Origin: Streptomyces sp. NBC_01232 | Lineage (GTDB): Bacteria > Actinomycetota > Actinomycetes > Streptomycetales > Streptomycetaceae | Direction of reading: 5' to 3' | NCBI RefSeq assembly: GCF_035989885.1 | Contig: NZ_CP108518.1 | Location: 2,484,501 to 2,548,500, forward strand | Length of the DNA stretch: 64,000 bases | Part shown: piece by piece, positions 1 through 10,378 of the stretch | Layout: each line of letters begins with the position of its first letter | How positions within the stretch are numbered: position 1 is the stretch's first letter | Program-made: the position numbers and the translations under genes | The notes under the pieces: model-generated | What the model saw: only the letters and a program-made list of their open reading frames with translations | Told to the model about the DNA's origin: nothing | Database searches by the model: none

Positions 1-1067
1 TGCTGGCGCCGATCCGCCTGGGCTGCGTACCGGACATCAAGAACCTCACCGACGAGCTGCAGTCCTTCCGTCCCACGCTGATCCTCGGCGTCCCCCGGGT
101 CTTCGAGAAGGTCTACAACTCGGCGCGCGCCAAGGCGCAGGCCGAGGGCAAGGGGAAGATCTTCGACGCGGCGGCCGACACGGCCATCGCCTACAGCCGT
201 GCGCTGGACACCCCGCGCGGCCCGTCGTTCGGGCTGAAGCTCAAGCACAAGATCTTCTCGAAGCTGGTCTACAGCAAGCTGCACGCGGTCCTCGGCGGGC
301 GCGGCGAGTACGCGATCTCCGGCGGCGCGCCGCTGGGCGAGCGGCTCGGGCACTTCTTCCGCGGCATCGGCTTCACGGTCCTGGAGGGCTACGGCCTGAC
401 CGAGTCCTGTGCCGCGACCACCTTCAACCCGTGGGACAAGCAGAAGATCGGTACGGTCGGCCAGCCCATGCCGGGCTCCGTGGTGCGCATCGCCGACGAC
501 GGCGAGGTGCTGCTGCACGGCGAGCAGATCTTCACGGGGTACTGGAACAACGAGGCGGCGACCGCCGAGGCGCTGACCGACGGCTGGTTCCACACCGGCG
601 ACGTCGGCACCCTCGACGAGGACGGCTACCTCACGATCACGGGCCGCAAGAAGGAGCTCATCGTCACGGCGGGCGGCAAGAACGTGGCCCCCGCGGTGAT
701 CGAGGACCGGATCCGGGCGCACGCGCTGGTCGCGGAGTGCATGGTGGTCGGCGACGCGAGGCCGTTCGTGGCCGCGCTGGTCACGATCGACGAGGAGTTC
801 CTCGGCCGCTGGGCCGCGGAGAACGGCAAGCCGGCCGGGGTCACGGCGGCGGAGCTGCGCGAGGACTCGGACCTCATCGCCGCCGTCCAGAAGGCGATCG
901 ACGACGGCAATGCGGCGGTCTCCAAGGCGGAATCGGTGCGGAAATTCCGCATTCTGCCCTCCCAGTTCACGGAGGAGTCGGGCCACATCACGCCGTCGCT
1001 GAAGCTCAAGCGCAACGTGGTGGCGAAGGACTACGCGGACGAGATCGAGGCGCTCTACCGCGGCTAG
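1..1067 (+). CDS. Long-chain fatty acid-CoA ligase (AMP-dependent synthetase), 3' part
   Basis: The gene is open at the left edge; the reading frame enters at base 3 and runs about 354 codons to a TAG. The product activates long-chain fatty acids to acyl-CoA through an acyl-AMP intermediate in the cytosol. What is visible is the second half of the adenylating domain (YGLTES-type motif, residues TVGQPMPG after it), the hinge region with GWFHTGDVG and DGYLTITGRKKE, and the C-terminal cap domain ending in KLKRNVVAKDYADEIEALY. This order is typical of the FadD15-like, roughly 600-residue bacterial family, so the first 250 or so residues lie outside the window. It converges with the cholesterol oxidase gene, 18 bp away. 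Confidence 0.93.
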   Translation, partial: LAPIRLGCVPDIKNLTDELQSFRPTLILGVPRVFEKVYNSARAKAQAEGKGKIFDAAADTAIAYSRALDTPRGPSFGLKLKHKIFSKLVYSKLHAVLGGRGEYAISGGAPLGERLGHFFRGIGFTVLEGYGLTESCAATTFNPWDKQKIGTVGQPMPGSVVRIADDGEVLLHGEQIFTGYWNNEAATAEALTDGWFHTGDVGTLDEDGYLTITGRKKELIVTAGGKNVAPAVIEDRIRAHALVAECMVVGDARPFVAALVTIDEEFLGRWAAENGKPAGVTAAELREDSDLIAAVQKAIDDGNAAVSKAESVRKFRILPSQFTEESGHITPSLKLKRNVVAKDYADEIEALYRG

Positions 1068-1085
1068 TCCGCGGCCGGCCTCGCG

Positions 1086-2768
<1,683 letters not shown>

Positions 2769-2833
2769 TCAGACGTGGCTGCGCAGATGCTTACCGGCGG
2801 CTCCGCCGTCGGGGCTCCGCCCCGAACCCCGCT

Positions 2834-2946
2834 CCTCAAACGCCGGAGGGGCCGGATACTGCCGGCGCGGGCTGACAGTTTCAGCCCGCGCCAGGCGAAC
2901 GGCAGCAGCCGAATCCAGCCCCGCCGGCGTTTGAGGCGCGGGGGTC
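2834..2946. repeat. Inverted pair of a Streptomyces-type intergenic palindromic element, with internal hairpin
   Basis: Two 19-base arms with the core CCTCAAACGCCGG lie at 2834-2852 and, inverted, at 2928-2946. Between them is a separate perfect 12-bp hairpin (2864-2875 with 2881-2892). G/C-rich inverted tracts flank both arms. The same core recurs as an inverted pair near 10.7-10.9 kb and 25.7-25.8 kb. The inner hairpin probably terminates the mannosyltransferase transcript that ends at 2986. Confidence 0.8.
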
Positions 2947-2985
2947 CGGGGGCAGGGCCCCCGGCAGCGGCGCCGCACCCGGCGA

Positions 2986-4128
2986 TCAGAGCAGCTCGCG
3001 AAGCCGTTCGGCCAGAAGGTCCCAGCGCCAGCGGTCCTCGACCCATGCACGGCCGGCAGCGCCCATACGCGCCCGTAGCTCCGGATCCTGCAGCAGGGTG
3101 ACGATCCGGTCCGCCGCCTCCTCGGGGGATCCGCCCCGAACGACCCAGCCCGTCTCACCGTCCAGCACCGCGTCCGGCGCCCCGCCCGAGTCGCCCGCGA
3201 TCACCGGCAGACCCGTCGCCGAGGCCTCCAGGTAGACGATGCCGAGCCCCTCCACGTCCAGTCCGCCCCGCCGGGTCCGGCACGGCATGGCGAAGACGTC
3301 ACCCGCGCCGTAGTGGGCCGGGAGCTGCGACCACGGGACGGCTCCGGTGAAGACGACCGAGTCCGCGACCCCCGTCCGGACGGCCAGCTCCCGCAGGTCC
3401 GCCTCGTAGGGCCCGCCGCCCACGATCAGCAGCACCGCGTCGGGCACCGCCGCCAGGATCCGCGGCATCGCCTCGATCAGCGTGTCCTGCCCCTTGCGCG
3501 GCACCAGCCGGGAGACGCAGACGACCACCGGCCGCTCCGTCAGCCCGAGGCGGGCCCGCACCTCCGCTCCGCCCGATCCCGGGTGGAAGGTCTTCTCGTC
3601 CACGCCCGGCGGGAGTTGGACCATCCGGGCCGCCGCCCGGTCCGTCACCGCGGAGGCGATCCGCGAGCGCGTGTACTCCCCCAGGTAGGTCAGCGTGTCG
3701 GTGCCCTCGCCGATCCGCCGCAGCAGCTGCCGCGCGGCCGGCAGCTGGGCCCAGCCCGCCTCGTGCCCGTGCGTGGTCGCCACGATCCGCCGCGCACCCG
3801 CCCGCCGCAGCGCCGGGCCCATCAGCCCGAGCGGGGCCGCCGCCCCGAACCACACCGACTCGCAGCCGTGTTCGCGCAGCAGTCCCACCGCCCGCCGCGT
3901 CACGCGCGGGGTCGGCAGCAGCATCGTCGTACGGTCGCGGACCACCTGGAACGGCTGCTCCGCGTCGAAGGCCGCGGTGGCCTCGCGGCCCTCCGCGCTG
4001 TGCTTCCAGGTGGAGGCGTAGACGACGATCCGGTCGGGATCCAGCCGTAGCGCCATGTTGTGCAGGAAGGCCTGGATGCCGCCGGGTCGCGGCGGGAAGT
4101 CGTTGGTCACGATCAGCGTCTTGTGCAT
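2986..4128 (-). CDS. PimB-type GDP-mannose:phosphatidylinositol mannoside mannosyltransferase (GT4)
   Basis: A 380-residue GT-B glycosyltransferase. The sequence closely follows corynebacterial PimB: VTNDFPPRPGGIQ at the N-terminus, VWFGAAAPLGLM, TTHGHEAGW, SRLVPRKGQDTLIEAMP at the start of the donor domain, and the DVEGLGIVYLEA glutamate motif. Such enzymes add the second alpha-1,6 mannose to phosphatidyl-myo-inositol mannosides at the inner membrane face. The frame stays open far upstream, but homology begins at the ATG at 4128 (MHKTLIVTNDF), and the preceding stretch is the antisense of the next gene. It follows the lipoprotein peptidase gene by 23 bp and may be co-transcribed with it. The exact acceptor is inferred from family similarity. 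Confidence 0.88.
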   Translation of the reverse strand: MHKTLIVTNDFPPRPGGIQAFLHNMALRLDPDRIVVYASTWKHSAEGREATAAFDAEQPFQVVRDRTTMLLPTPRVTRRAVGLLREHGCESVWFGAAAPLGLMGPALRRAGARRIVATTHGHEAGWAQLPAARQLLRRIGEGTDTLTYLGEYTRSRIASAVTDRAAARMVQLPPGVDEKTFHPGSGGAEVRARLGLTERPVVVCVSRLVPRKGQDTLIEAMPRILAAVPDAVLLIVGGGPYEADLRELAVRTGVADSVVFTGAVPWSQLPAHYGAGDVFAMPCRTRRGGLDVEGLGIVYLEASATGLPVIAGDSGGAPDAVLDGETGWVVRGGSPEEAADRIVTLLQDPELRARMGAAGRAWVEDRWRWDLLAERLRELL

Positions 4129-4151
4129 CGCTGCCAACGTACCGGACGCCC

Positions 4152-5267
4152 TCAGCGGAACTCCTCCCGCAGGGCTTGGCGCCAGTCCTCCGTCAGCGCC
4201 GCCGGATCCACGCCGAGGGCCCCCCGCACCGCCACCGGCCACGGCTCGCGCCCCGCCCTCCCGTACAGGTCCACCAGCGCCGCCTCGCCCCATCGCTCCG
4301 CGATCATCCGGCAGGCCAGCCAGGACCCCTCGTAGGCCCGCGCCAGCGCCTCCGGGTCGCCGCCGAAGGCGAAGTCCCGCGCCCCGGGCAGCTCGCCCGG
4401 CACGTCGCCCCGCCGCACGGCCCTGGCCAGCGCGGGGGCGGCCTGCTCCGGCGTGGCGGGGCCCGCGCGGTACGCCGCCCAGTCCGCGAAGCCCTCGGAG
4501 AGCCACAGCGGGGTGGTCGCGGTGGTCGCCGCCCGGGTGGCCACATGGGTGACCTCGTGGGTCAGGACGACCGCGCGGCCCGCCGGGCTGAGCTCCGCCC
4601 ACCCCTCCGGGTTGACGACGACGCGGTCGGCGGGGGCCGCAGCCGCACCCACCCGGCCGGTCGTGACGGCCCCCATGCCCCGGTACTCGGCGGCCGGGCG
4701 GCCCAGCAGCTGCGCCATCCGGTCCACCGAACCGGGCACCAGGACCACCGCCCGCCCCGCCCAGGGCCCAGGCCAGGCCTTGCTCACCGCCGGCACCGCC
4801 CGGTCGGCCTCCGCCGCGATCGCGGACAGCGTCCCGGCGTCCTGCCCGACGCCCAGCACCAGCGAGTGCGCCCCGCGGACCACCGCCACCGGGCCCTGGT
4901 CCCACAGCTGCGGCAGCGCGCCCGGCGCGGCCCGGTCGCCGGTGACCCGCCACCGCCCGCCGTCCCGGGTGAGGCGCACCTCGCGCGCCGAGGCGGCCGC
5001 GGCCGCGTCGTAGCCGGCCAGCCGGTAGCGCAGCTCGGCCCGGGCGGTGGCCCCCGCGCCGTCTCGCCCGACCGCGGAGACCTCGTACTCCCATCCCTCC
5101 AGCGGGATCCCGGCGAGCTGCGCGGGCGGCGTCCGCGACCAGTCGGCGACGGCCTCCCGGATGTCCCGCTCGGCGCCGTCCCGCGGTGCGGGCGCCCCGC
5201 ACCCGGCGAGCAGCGCGCTCAGCAGGAGCGGCAGCACGCGTACGAGGGACCGTCGGACGGGGGACAT
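4152..5267 (-). CDS. Lipoprotein zinc metallopeptidase, gluzincin/MA-like
   Basis: A 371-residue protein with a lipoprotein signal peptide (LLLSALLAGCGAP, lipobox LAGC). A zinc-peptidase motif, HEVTH (H237, E238, H241), lies in VVLTHEVTHVATR, and WLSEGFADW (E258) supplies the expected third ligand, so the catalytic domain is probably intact. The first half (about residues 35-160) looks like an NTF2-type or Mce-associated ligand fold, with the segment DGGRWRVTGDRA. It is likely anchored outside the membrane and acts on cell-surface proteins or peptides. The substrate is unknown. Similar putative secreted proteins are common in Streptomyces beside the PimB-type gene that follows here. Confidence 0.8.
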   Translation of the reverse strand: MSPVRRSLVRVLPLLLSALLAGCGAPAPRDGAERDIREAVADWSRTPPAQLAGIPLEGWEYEVSAVGRDGAGATARAELRYRLAGYDAAAAASAREVRLTRDGGRWRVTGDRAAPGALPQLWDQGPVAVVRGAHSLVLGVGQDAGTLSAIAAEADRAVPAVSKAWPGPWAGRAVVLVPGSVDRMAQLLGRPAAEYRGMGAVTTGRVGAAAAPADRVVVNPEGWAELSPAGRAVVLTHEVTHVATRAATTATTPLWLSEGFADWAAYRAGPATPEQAAPALARAVRRGDVPGELPGARDFAFGGDPEALARAYEGSWLACRMIAERWGEAALVDLYGRAGREPWPVAVRGALGVDPAALTEDWRQALREEFR

Positions 5268-5292
5268 CCGACGATCGTACGCACGGGTGCGG

Positions 5293-6348
5293 TCAGGGGC
5301 GGGTCACCGAAGAGACGGGCATCATCCCGACGGGGTCGTAGCGCACCCGGGCCCCGGGGTACGGCGCGTGCACCACCTGGCCGTTGCCCACGTACATGCC
5401 GACGTGGCTGGCGTCCGAGCGGTACGTCACCAGGTCGCCCGGACGGGCCTGCGACAGCGGCACCTGCCGCCCGGCGTGCCGCTGGGCCTGCGAGGTGCGC
5501 GGCAGGGAGACCCCCGCCTGCCGGTACGACCAGACCATCAGCCCGGAGCAGTCGAAGCCGGAGGGGCCGGTGGAGCCCCACACGTAAGGCCGGCCGACCG
5601 CGGCCCGGGCCGCCATCACGGCGGTCGCGGCGCGCCCCGAGGAGGCGCCGAGGGAGGGGAGGTCGGGCAGCCCCTCGGGGCGGCCCCCGGAGCGCGAGGC
5701 GCGCTCGTAGTCGGCCCGCTCCTCGGAGGGCATGGCGTTGAGCAGCCGCCGGGCGGCCGCGAGCTTCGCGGTGACGGAGCGCTTGTGCCGGGCCACGTCG
5801 GAGCGCAGGGCGTCGAGTTCGGCGAGCTTGCGGGAGGCCTCCTGGCGCTCCTGGCCCAGTTCGCGCTGCTCCTCGCGGAGTTCGTCGAGCTGCCGGGCCT
5901 GGCGGCCGGTCAGCCGGTCGAGGGCGGCGGCCTGCTCCAGGTACGCGTCGGGGTTCTCGGCCAGCATCAGCCCGACGGCGGGGTCGATGCCGCCGCTGCG
6001 GTACTGGGCCCCGGCGAAGGTGCCGAGGACGCCCCGCATGGTGTTGATGCGTTCCTGGCCGCGGGCCACCGCGTCCTGGGCCCGGTTGACCTCTGCGCGG
6101 AGCCGGTCGGCCTTCTCGCCGGCCTCGTTGAAGCGTTCGGTGGCCTGCTCGGCCTCCTCGAAGAGCCGGTCGACCTGGGCGCTGATGCCGGTTCTCGCCC
6201 CGCCGCCGGGTTCGTGCGGGAGTCCGGGGGCCGCACTTGCGGGTACTCCCGTCATGGCGACCGCGGCCGTGGCCGCGGCGGCGGTGAGGACGGTGACCTT
6301 CGTGTTCCGGTCGAGGCTGCCGAGCCCGGGCCGGCGATGGGACGCCAC
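5293..6348 (-). CDS. Secreted NlpC/P60 peptidoglycan endopeptidase (copy 1)
   Basis: A 351-residue exported wall hydrolase. I chose the GTG at 6348 because it gives MASHRRPGLG, matching the start of the neighbouring paralogue, and is preceded by GGGAGCG. A signal peptide ends near ASAAP. A long coiled coil (about residues 45-215, rich in EEAEQATERF, QDAVARGQERI) precedes the C-terminal NlpC/P60 domain with catalytic C267 (GFDCSG) and H315 (SHVGMY). Such enzymes cut the D-Glu/diamino-acid bond in stem peptides, and the coiled coil may be autoinhibitory or bind partners, as in RipA/CwlO-type proteins. It lies 245 bp downstream of copy 2, with which it shares the whole architecture. Confidence 0.92.
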   Translation of the reverse strand: MASHRRPGLGSLDRNTKVTVLTAAAATAAVAMTGVPASAAPGLPHEPGGGARTGISAQVDRLFEEAEQATERFNEAGEKADRLRAEVNRAQDAVARGQERINTMRGVLGTFAGAQYRSGGIDPAVGLMLAENPDAYLEQAAALDRLTGRQARQLDELREEQRELGQERQEASRKLAELDALRSDVARHKRSVTAKLAAARRLLNAMPSEERADYERASRSGGRPEGLPDLPSLGASSGRAATAVMAARAAVGRPYVWGSTGPSGFDCSGLMVWSYRQAGVSLPRTSQAQRHAGRQVPLSQARPGDLVTYRSDASHVGMYVGNGQVVHAPYPGARVRYDPVGMMPVSSVTRP

Positions 6349-6593
6349 GTGAAACCGCTCCCTTCCGCTGTGCGGGGCCCGGGTCCGCCCCCCGTGGACG
6401 GCCGTGTGCCGGGTTCCGCGCTGGCAGACAGTAGCGGCGCCACCACACACCGGCCAACGACCGCCGGAGGGCGCACATGCCGACGCCCCGCAGGAGACGC
6501 AGGTCACCGGCGGGGCGTGTGGTCAGACGCGGGCCCGGGAATTCGCCCGGATGGGCGGCGTACGGCGCGTCCCGGACCGCGGGGCGGAGCGGA

Positions 6594-7622
6594 TCAGCCG
6601 ATCCGGACGCCGAACTGGAACGGCATGTTGTCCATGGACTCGTACTTGATGCCGCTGCGCGGGTTCGAGGCGTGCAGCGTCATGTTGTTGCCGGCGTAGA
6701 GGCCGACGTGGTGCAGGTCCCCGTAGAAGAAGACGAGGTCACCGGGCTGGAGCTGGCTGCGGCTGATGCGCGTGCCGTCGTTCACCTGGGTGAAGGTGGT
6801 GCGGCTGATGTTGACGCCGGCCTGCTTGTACGCCCACTGGGTCAGGCCCGAGCAGTCGTAGACGTTGGGGCCGGTGCCGCCGGACTGGTAGGTGAAGCCC
6901 AGCTTGGTCTTGGCGGCGGCGAGGGCGGCTCCGGCGCGGCCGGAGGCCTTCACGTTGCCGAGGTCGACGCGGGAGCTGTCGGCGCGGCTCGCGCGCGTCT
7001 CCTCGTCCTTGAGCGCGGAACGCTCCTGCGCGGTAAGGGTGTTGAGCAGGGCCTGGGCCGCGGCGAGCTTCTCCGTCGAGACCTTCTTCTTCTCGGCGAG
7101 TTCCTTGCGGGTCGCGTCGAGGTCGGCGAGCTTGCCGGAGGCCTCCTGACGCTGCTGCGCGAGGGTGCGCTGCTTCGCCTGGATCTTCTGGACCGCTTCG
7201 ACCTGCTTGCCGCTCAAGTGCTCCAGGGTGGAGGCCTTGTCGAGGTAGCTGTCGGGGTCCTCGGAGAGGAGGAGGGCGAGGGAGGGGTCTATGCCTCCGT
7301 TGCGGTACTGAGCGCTGGCCATCGAACCGAGCGTGCTGCGCAGGTCGTTGAGGTCGCCCTGCCCGCGCGCCACCTGGTCCTGGAGCTGCCCGATCTCCTT
7401 CTCCAGCTTGTCCTGGCGTTCCTGGGCCCCGTTGTACTTCTCGGTGGCCTGCTCCGCCTCTTCGTAGAGGGCGTCGACCTGGGTCTTGACCTCGTCCTTG
7501 CTCGGCTTGGCCGGAGCGGCGGAGGCACCCTGGGCGGAGAGGGCGACGGCCGCGGCCGCGACCGAGGTGAGCACGGTCACACGAGCGCGGGTCGGCTGCT
7601 TGGGTCGACGGTGGGACGCCAC
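6594..7622 (-). CDS. Secreted NlpC/P60 peptidoglycan endopeptidase (copy 2)
   Basis: A 342-residue paralogue of the next gene downstream. It has the same MASHRRPK start, a signal peptide ending ASAAP, a coiled coil with EEAEQATEKYN and QDQVARGQGDL, and a C-terminal NlpC/P60 domain with C257 (YDCSG) and H305 (HHVGLY). The two copies look like an old tandem duplication: the coiled-coil framework is conserved while the catalytic domains differ more. The 5' leader is about 95 nt if the promoter proposed at 7724-7753 is right. I looked for the cyclic-di-AMP (ydaO) riboswitch that precedes some Streptomyces wall hydrolases and could not recognise its conserved blocks here. Confidence 0.93.
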   Translation of the reverse strand: MASHRRPKQPTRARVTVLTSVAAAAVALSAQGASAAPAKPSKDEVKTQVDALYEEAEQATEKYNGAQERQDKLEKEIGQLQDQVARGQGDLNDLRSTLGSMASAQYRNGGIDPSLALLLSEDPDSYLDKASTLEHLSGKQVEAVQKIQAKQRTLAQQRQEASGKLADLDATRKELAEKKKVSTEKLAAAQALLNTLTAQERSALKDEETRASRADSSRVDLGNVKASGRAGAALAAAKTKLGFTYQSGGTGPNVYDCSGLTQWAYKQAGVNISRTTFTQVNDGTRISRSQLQPGDLVFFYGDLHHVGLYAGNNMTLHASNPRSGIKYESMDNMPFQFGVRIG

Positions 7623-7723
7623 GAAGGCGAGCTCCTTCTTCCTCGAGCCGCCGAAGAACGCAACTCGGCAGCACCTTCGCCGCCACTCCGAATGAGTGAT
7701 CTACCGCACGAAGGTTTGACCAG

Positions 7724-7753
7724 ACCCTAGTGACCCATCTGTGATCAGTTCAA
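7724..7753 (-). promoter_or_regulatory. Candidate vegetative promoter for NlpC/P60 copy 2
   Basis: On the minus strand TTGAAC (7748-7753) and TAGGGT (7724-7729) are separated by 18 bases, close to the Streptomyces HrdB consensus. They lie in an unusually A/T-rich patch (7740-7800) and would give a leader of about 95 nt. The call rests on sequence match only. Confidence 0.45.
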
Positions 7754-7874
7754 ATCCTGCCGGGAAAAAATTCGGTCCCTCACCAGGTTCTTTACCTACA
7801 GCGCACGCTCTGTGCAGGGCACTTGACGGTGCGTCCTCCACAGGACCCATCAATTCCGGCATTCGGCACGGGAG

Positions 7875-9236
7875 TTAGGAAACGCGCGAAAGCCGCTTCA
7901 GCAACAAAGCGGACGTTACGGGCCTCGCTCCCGCCTTGGCCACCCCGTCGGCGACCTCCCGGTCCGTGGAGACCACGACCACCGGCCGGCCGGGCGGCTC
8001 CGCACGCACCAGCTGGCGGATCAGCTCGTCCGCCGTCACCCCGGCCTTGGAGAACAGCACCCGCACCCCGCGCGGCGGCGCGAGCAGCACCGGGGCCGCC
8101 AGCTCCGCCCCGTCGAAGACACAGGTCATCTCCGCGCCCGTCTGCGCGGCCAGCATCGACAGCCCGCCCAGCAGCCGCAGCCGCTGCTTCTCCAGCGGCA
8201 TCGTCGGATAGCCGGTCTTCGTCACGTTGTAGCCGTCGACCACCAGATGGGCCTGGGGCAACGCCAACAGCTGGTCCAGCAACGCCGGATCCGTCTCCGA
8301 CAGGGCCCGCGCCGCGATGTCCTTCGGAGTCATCCGGCCCGGCTCCACCGCCTCCACGGTGTCCGCCGGCCGCGTCGACAGGGGCGGCAGCGCAAGCTCC
8401 CGGCGCAGCCCCTGGGCCGCGTCCAGCACGGTGTCCAGCAGCAGCCGCAGCCGCATGTCCTCGATGCTGCGCCCCTCGCGCGTGGCCCGGCGCGAGGTCT
8501 CCAGCGCCGTCTCCACCTCCGCGAGACGCGACTTGACCCGACGGGACTCGCTCTCGGCGGCGGCCACCCGGGCGGCCGCGTCGCCGCGGATCCCGTCGAT
8601 CTCCGCATTCACCTTGCGCAGGGCCGCTTCACCCCGCTTGACGTCGCTCAGGGCGCTGCGCAGCTTGCGCTGAAGCGATTCCGCTTCCTTGCGGGCCGCG
8701 TCCAGCTCGGCCCGCACCTGATCGCCGCCCGTGCGCTGCAGTTCCCGTACGTGGGCCAGCTCCTCGCGCAGGCGCTCCAGCTCGCGCCGGGTCTCTTCGC
8801 CGACCCGCTCGGCGTCGGCGCGCTGCGCCTCCTCGCCCGCGGCGGCCACCAGCTTGACCCAGCCGGCCGGCCGCAGGACGAAGGCGGCGGCCGCGACGTC
8901 CAGAGGATCCGCGGCCGCCGGCGGCGCGCCCGCCTCCAGCGCGGCGGCCAGATCGGCCTGCGCCTCGCGCACCTTGTCCGCGACCCTGCTCCGGAACACG
9001 GCGTCGGACTCGACCGCCGCGGCCATGGCGTTGCCCGCGAACTTGGCGCGCCGGGTCGGGGTGAACCGGGCATACTGGCGCAGCTGCGCCGGGAGGTCCG
9101 CGACCGTCAGTCCGCCGAAGGCGTCCGAGACGAGCGCGACGACCCGGCGCCGCACGCCTTCCGGCAGCGGGTGGTCGAGCGCCTCGGCGGCGTCGCCGGC
9201 CGCGTCGGCCGGCTCAGCGCCGCTTGCTGGCTCCAC
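7875..9236 (-). CDS. NYN-domain (YacP-like) protein with long coiled coil
   Basis: A 453-residue cytosolic protein. The C-terminal 170 residues form a NYN/PIN-like nuclease fold of the YacP type: HLVVDGYNVTKTGYP, a FDGAE segment, and VVVSTDREVADG supply the acidic residues expected for metal-dependent RNA cleavage. The middle (about residues 140-270) is a charged coiled coil (REAEAL-type heptads, LEELRREELAHVRE). The N-terminal part resembles an alpha-helical region described with this family in actinobacteria. It starts at a GTG. The role is inferred to be RNA turnover or RNA binding, and no partner can be named. The adjacent zinc-ribbon gene starts 283 bp upstream in the same direction. Confidence 0.8.
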   Translation of the reverse strand: MEPASGAEPADAAGDAAEALDHPLPEGVRRRVVALVSDAFGGLTVADLPAQLRQYARFTPTRRAKFAGNAMAAAVESDAVFRSRVADKVREAQADLAAALEAGAPPAAADPLDVAAAAFVLRPAGWVKLVAAAGEEAQRADAERVGEETRRELERLREELAHVRELQRTGGDQVRAELDAARKEAESLQRKLRSALSDVKRGEAALRKVNAEIDGIRGDAAARVAAAESESRRVKSRLAEVETALETSRRATREGRSIEDMRLRLLLDTVLDAAQGLRRELALPPLSTRPADTVEAVEPGRMTPKDIAARALSETDPALLDQLLALPQAHLVVDGYNVTKTGYPTMPLEKQRLRLLGGLSMLAAQTGAEMTCVFDGAELAAPVLLAPPRGVRVLFSKAGVTADELIRQLVRAEPPGRPVVVVSTDREVADGVAKAGARPVTSALLLKRLSRVS

Positions 9237-9279
9237 AATCCGTCACCCCTACCGTGATCTTCCTGTGGGTGCGCCTCCG

Positions 9280-9519
9280 TCAGGAGTCCGCGCCCGGCCT
9301 GTCCACGAGCTCGATCTGGTCCACCGCGTTGCACCAGCGGCAGCGGACCGACTCGATGGTCTCATTGACCACCTCGCGTTCCTCGACCTTGGGCTCCCCG
9401 GCGAGGTCCAGGTGGACGTACTCCACGACCTTCGACGATCGGGTGACGTCGAAGCGCGTGAGGTTGCCGCACAGGGTGCAGCGCCACCGGGTGGTGTCGG
9501 TCGGCAGGGGAACCGTCAT
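9280..9519 (-). CDS. Small zinc-ribbon protein, unknown function
   Basis: A 79-residue protein with two CxxC pairs, WRCTLCGN near residue 14 and VRCRWCNA near residue 60, which fit a single zinc ribbon. The rest is polar and strand-rich, with no signal or membrane segment. The start ATG at 9519 has an AAGGAGAG sequence about 9 nt upstream. It lies directly before the NYN-domain gene on the same strand, 43 bp apart, and may be co-transcribed with it, which would suit a nucleic-acid-related role. I do not recognise a named family. Confidence 0.7.
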   Translation of the reverse strand: MTVPLPTDTTRWRCTLCGNLTRFDVTRSSKVVEYVHLDLAGEPKVEEREVVNETIESVRCRWCNAVDQIELVDRPGADS

Positions 9520-9643
9520 CAGGCCGCTCTCTCCTTCGTAGCTGATTCAATTAAAGCTGCCCGCGCCGCCGTATGCGTCGTCCTGCGGACCGCAGCTCGT
9601 AACCCTACGGCCTGCCACCGCTTCAGGTGGGTCCCCTTGCGTC

Positions 9644-10378
9644 ATGCTCTGTCACATGATCGTAAGGTGGCGGGCCGTTCGCGAGGCCGCCCGGGGACCG
9701 GTGGTCACCCATGCGCTGATGGCGGGCTGCGCCGTGGTGTTCGTCCTCGGTCCGGCCTCGGGACTCAATCCGGTCTACGGGACGGGCGACGAGCTGCTGT
9801 CCGCCGGGGCCGCGTACTTCCGGCGCTGGGGCGTCGTCCCGGACGAGCTCTTCACGGGCACCCCGCGCGCCTGGCTGACCCCGCTGACCGCATTGTTCGT
9901 CCACGGCAGCTGGCTGCACCTGCTCGGGAACATGCTCTTCCTGCACGTCTTCGGCGCGATGGCGGAGGAACGGATGGGCCGCCCGGCCTTCATCGTCTTC
10001 TACCTCTGTACGGGCTACCTGGCGATGGCGGCGTACGCGGCGGCCAACGCGGGGTCCCCGCAGACGCTGGTCGGTGCGTCCGGTGCCATCTCGGCCGTAC
10101 TGGGCGCCTTCCTCTTCCTGCTCCCGCGGGCGAGGGTGACGAGCCTGTTCCCCTTCCTCTTCTTCCTGCCGCTGCGGTTCCCCGCGTGGATGGTGCTGCT
10201 CTTCTGGTTCGCCCTGCAATGGGTGGCGGCGCAGCGGGCCGGCAGCGGGCCGGGGGTCGCCTATCTGGCCCATCTGGTGGGCTTCTCCCTCGGCTTCCTG
10301 TACGCGTGGGCCCGCTATCGGGGTGCGACTAGAGTGAGGCGACCAGCGACGGCCACCGAGGGAGACAGCCAGCCGTGA
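9644..10378 (+). CDS. Rhomboid-family intramembrane serine protease
   Basis: A 244-residue integral membrane protein with about six transmembrane helices. The catalytic dyad is present: S146 in VGASGAIS and H210 in LAHLVGFSLG. The loop-1 and TM2 signature HGSWLHLLGNMLFLHVFG is also intact. It should cleave transmembrane substrates within the bilayer. The start is uncertain: the ATG at 9644, the ATG at 9656 and a GTG further in are all in frame and none has a strong ribosome site. The stop codon overlaps the GTG of the AsnC-type gene by 4 bp, so the two are translationally coupled. Confidence 0.88.
   Translation: MLCHMIVRWRAVREAARGPVVTHALMAGCAVVFVLGPASGLNPVYGTGDELLSAGAAYFRRWGVVPDELFTGTPRAWLTPLTALFVHGSWLHLLGNMLFLHVFGAMAEERMGRPAFIVFYLCTGYLAMAAYAAANAGSPQTLVGASGAISAVLGAFLFLLPRARVTSLFPFLFFLPLRFPAWMVLLFWFALQWVAAQRAGSGPGVAYLAHLVGFSLGFLYAWARYRGATRVRRPATATEGDSQP

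Noticed and set aside
2986..5202. A single 738-residue protein covering the mannosyltransferase and more
   Set aside because: The part before residue 359 is the shadow of the lipoprotein peptidase gene in another frame; homology begins at the ATG at 4128.
7623..7874. Cyclic-di-AMP (ydaO-type) riboswitch ahead of the NlpC/P60 gene
   Set aside because: Expected from knowledge of Streptomyces wall hydrolases, but the conserved blocks could not be found in the leader.
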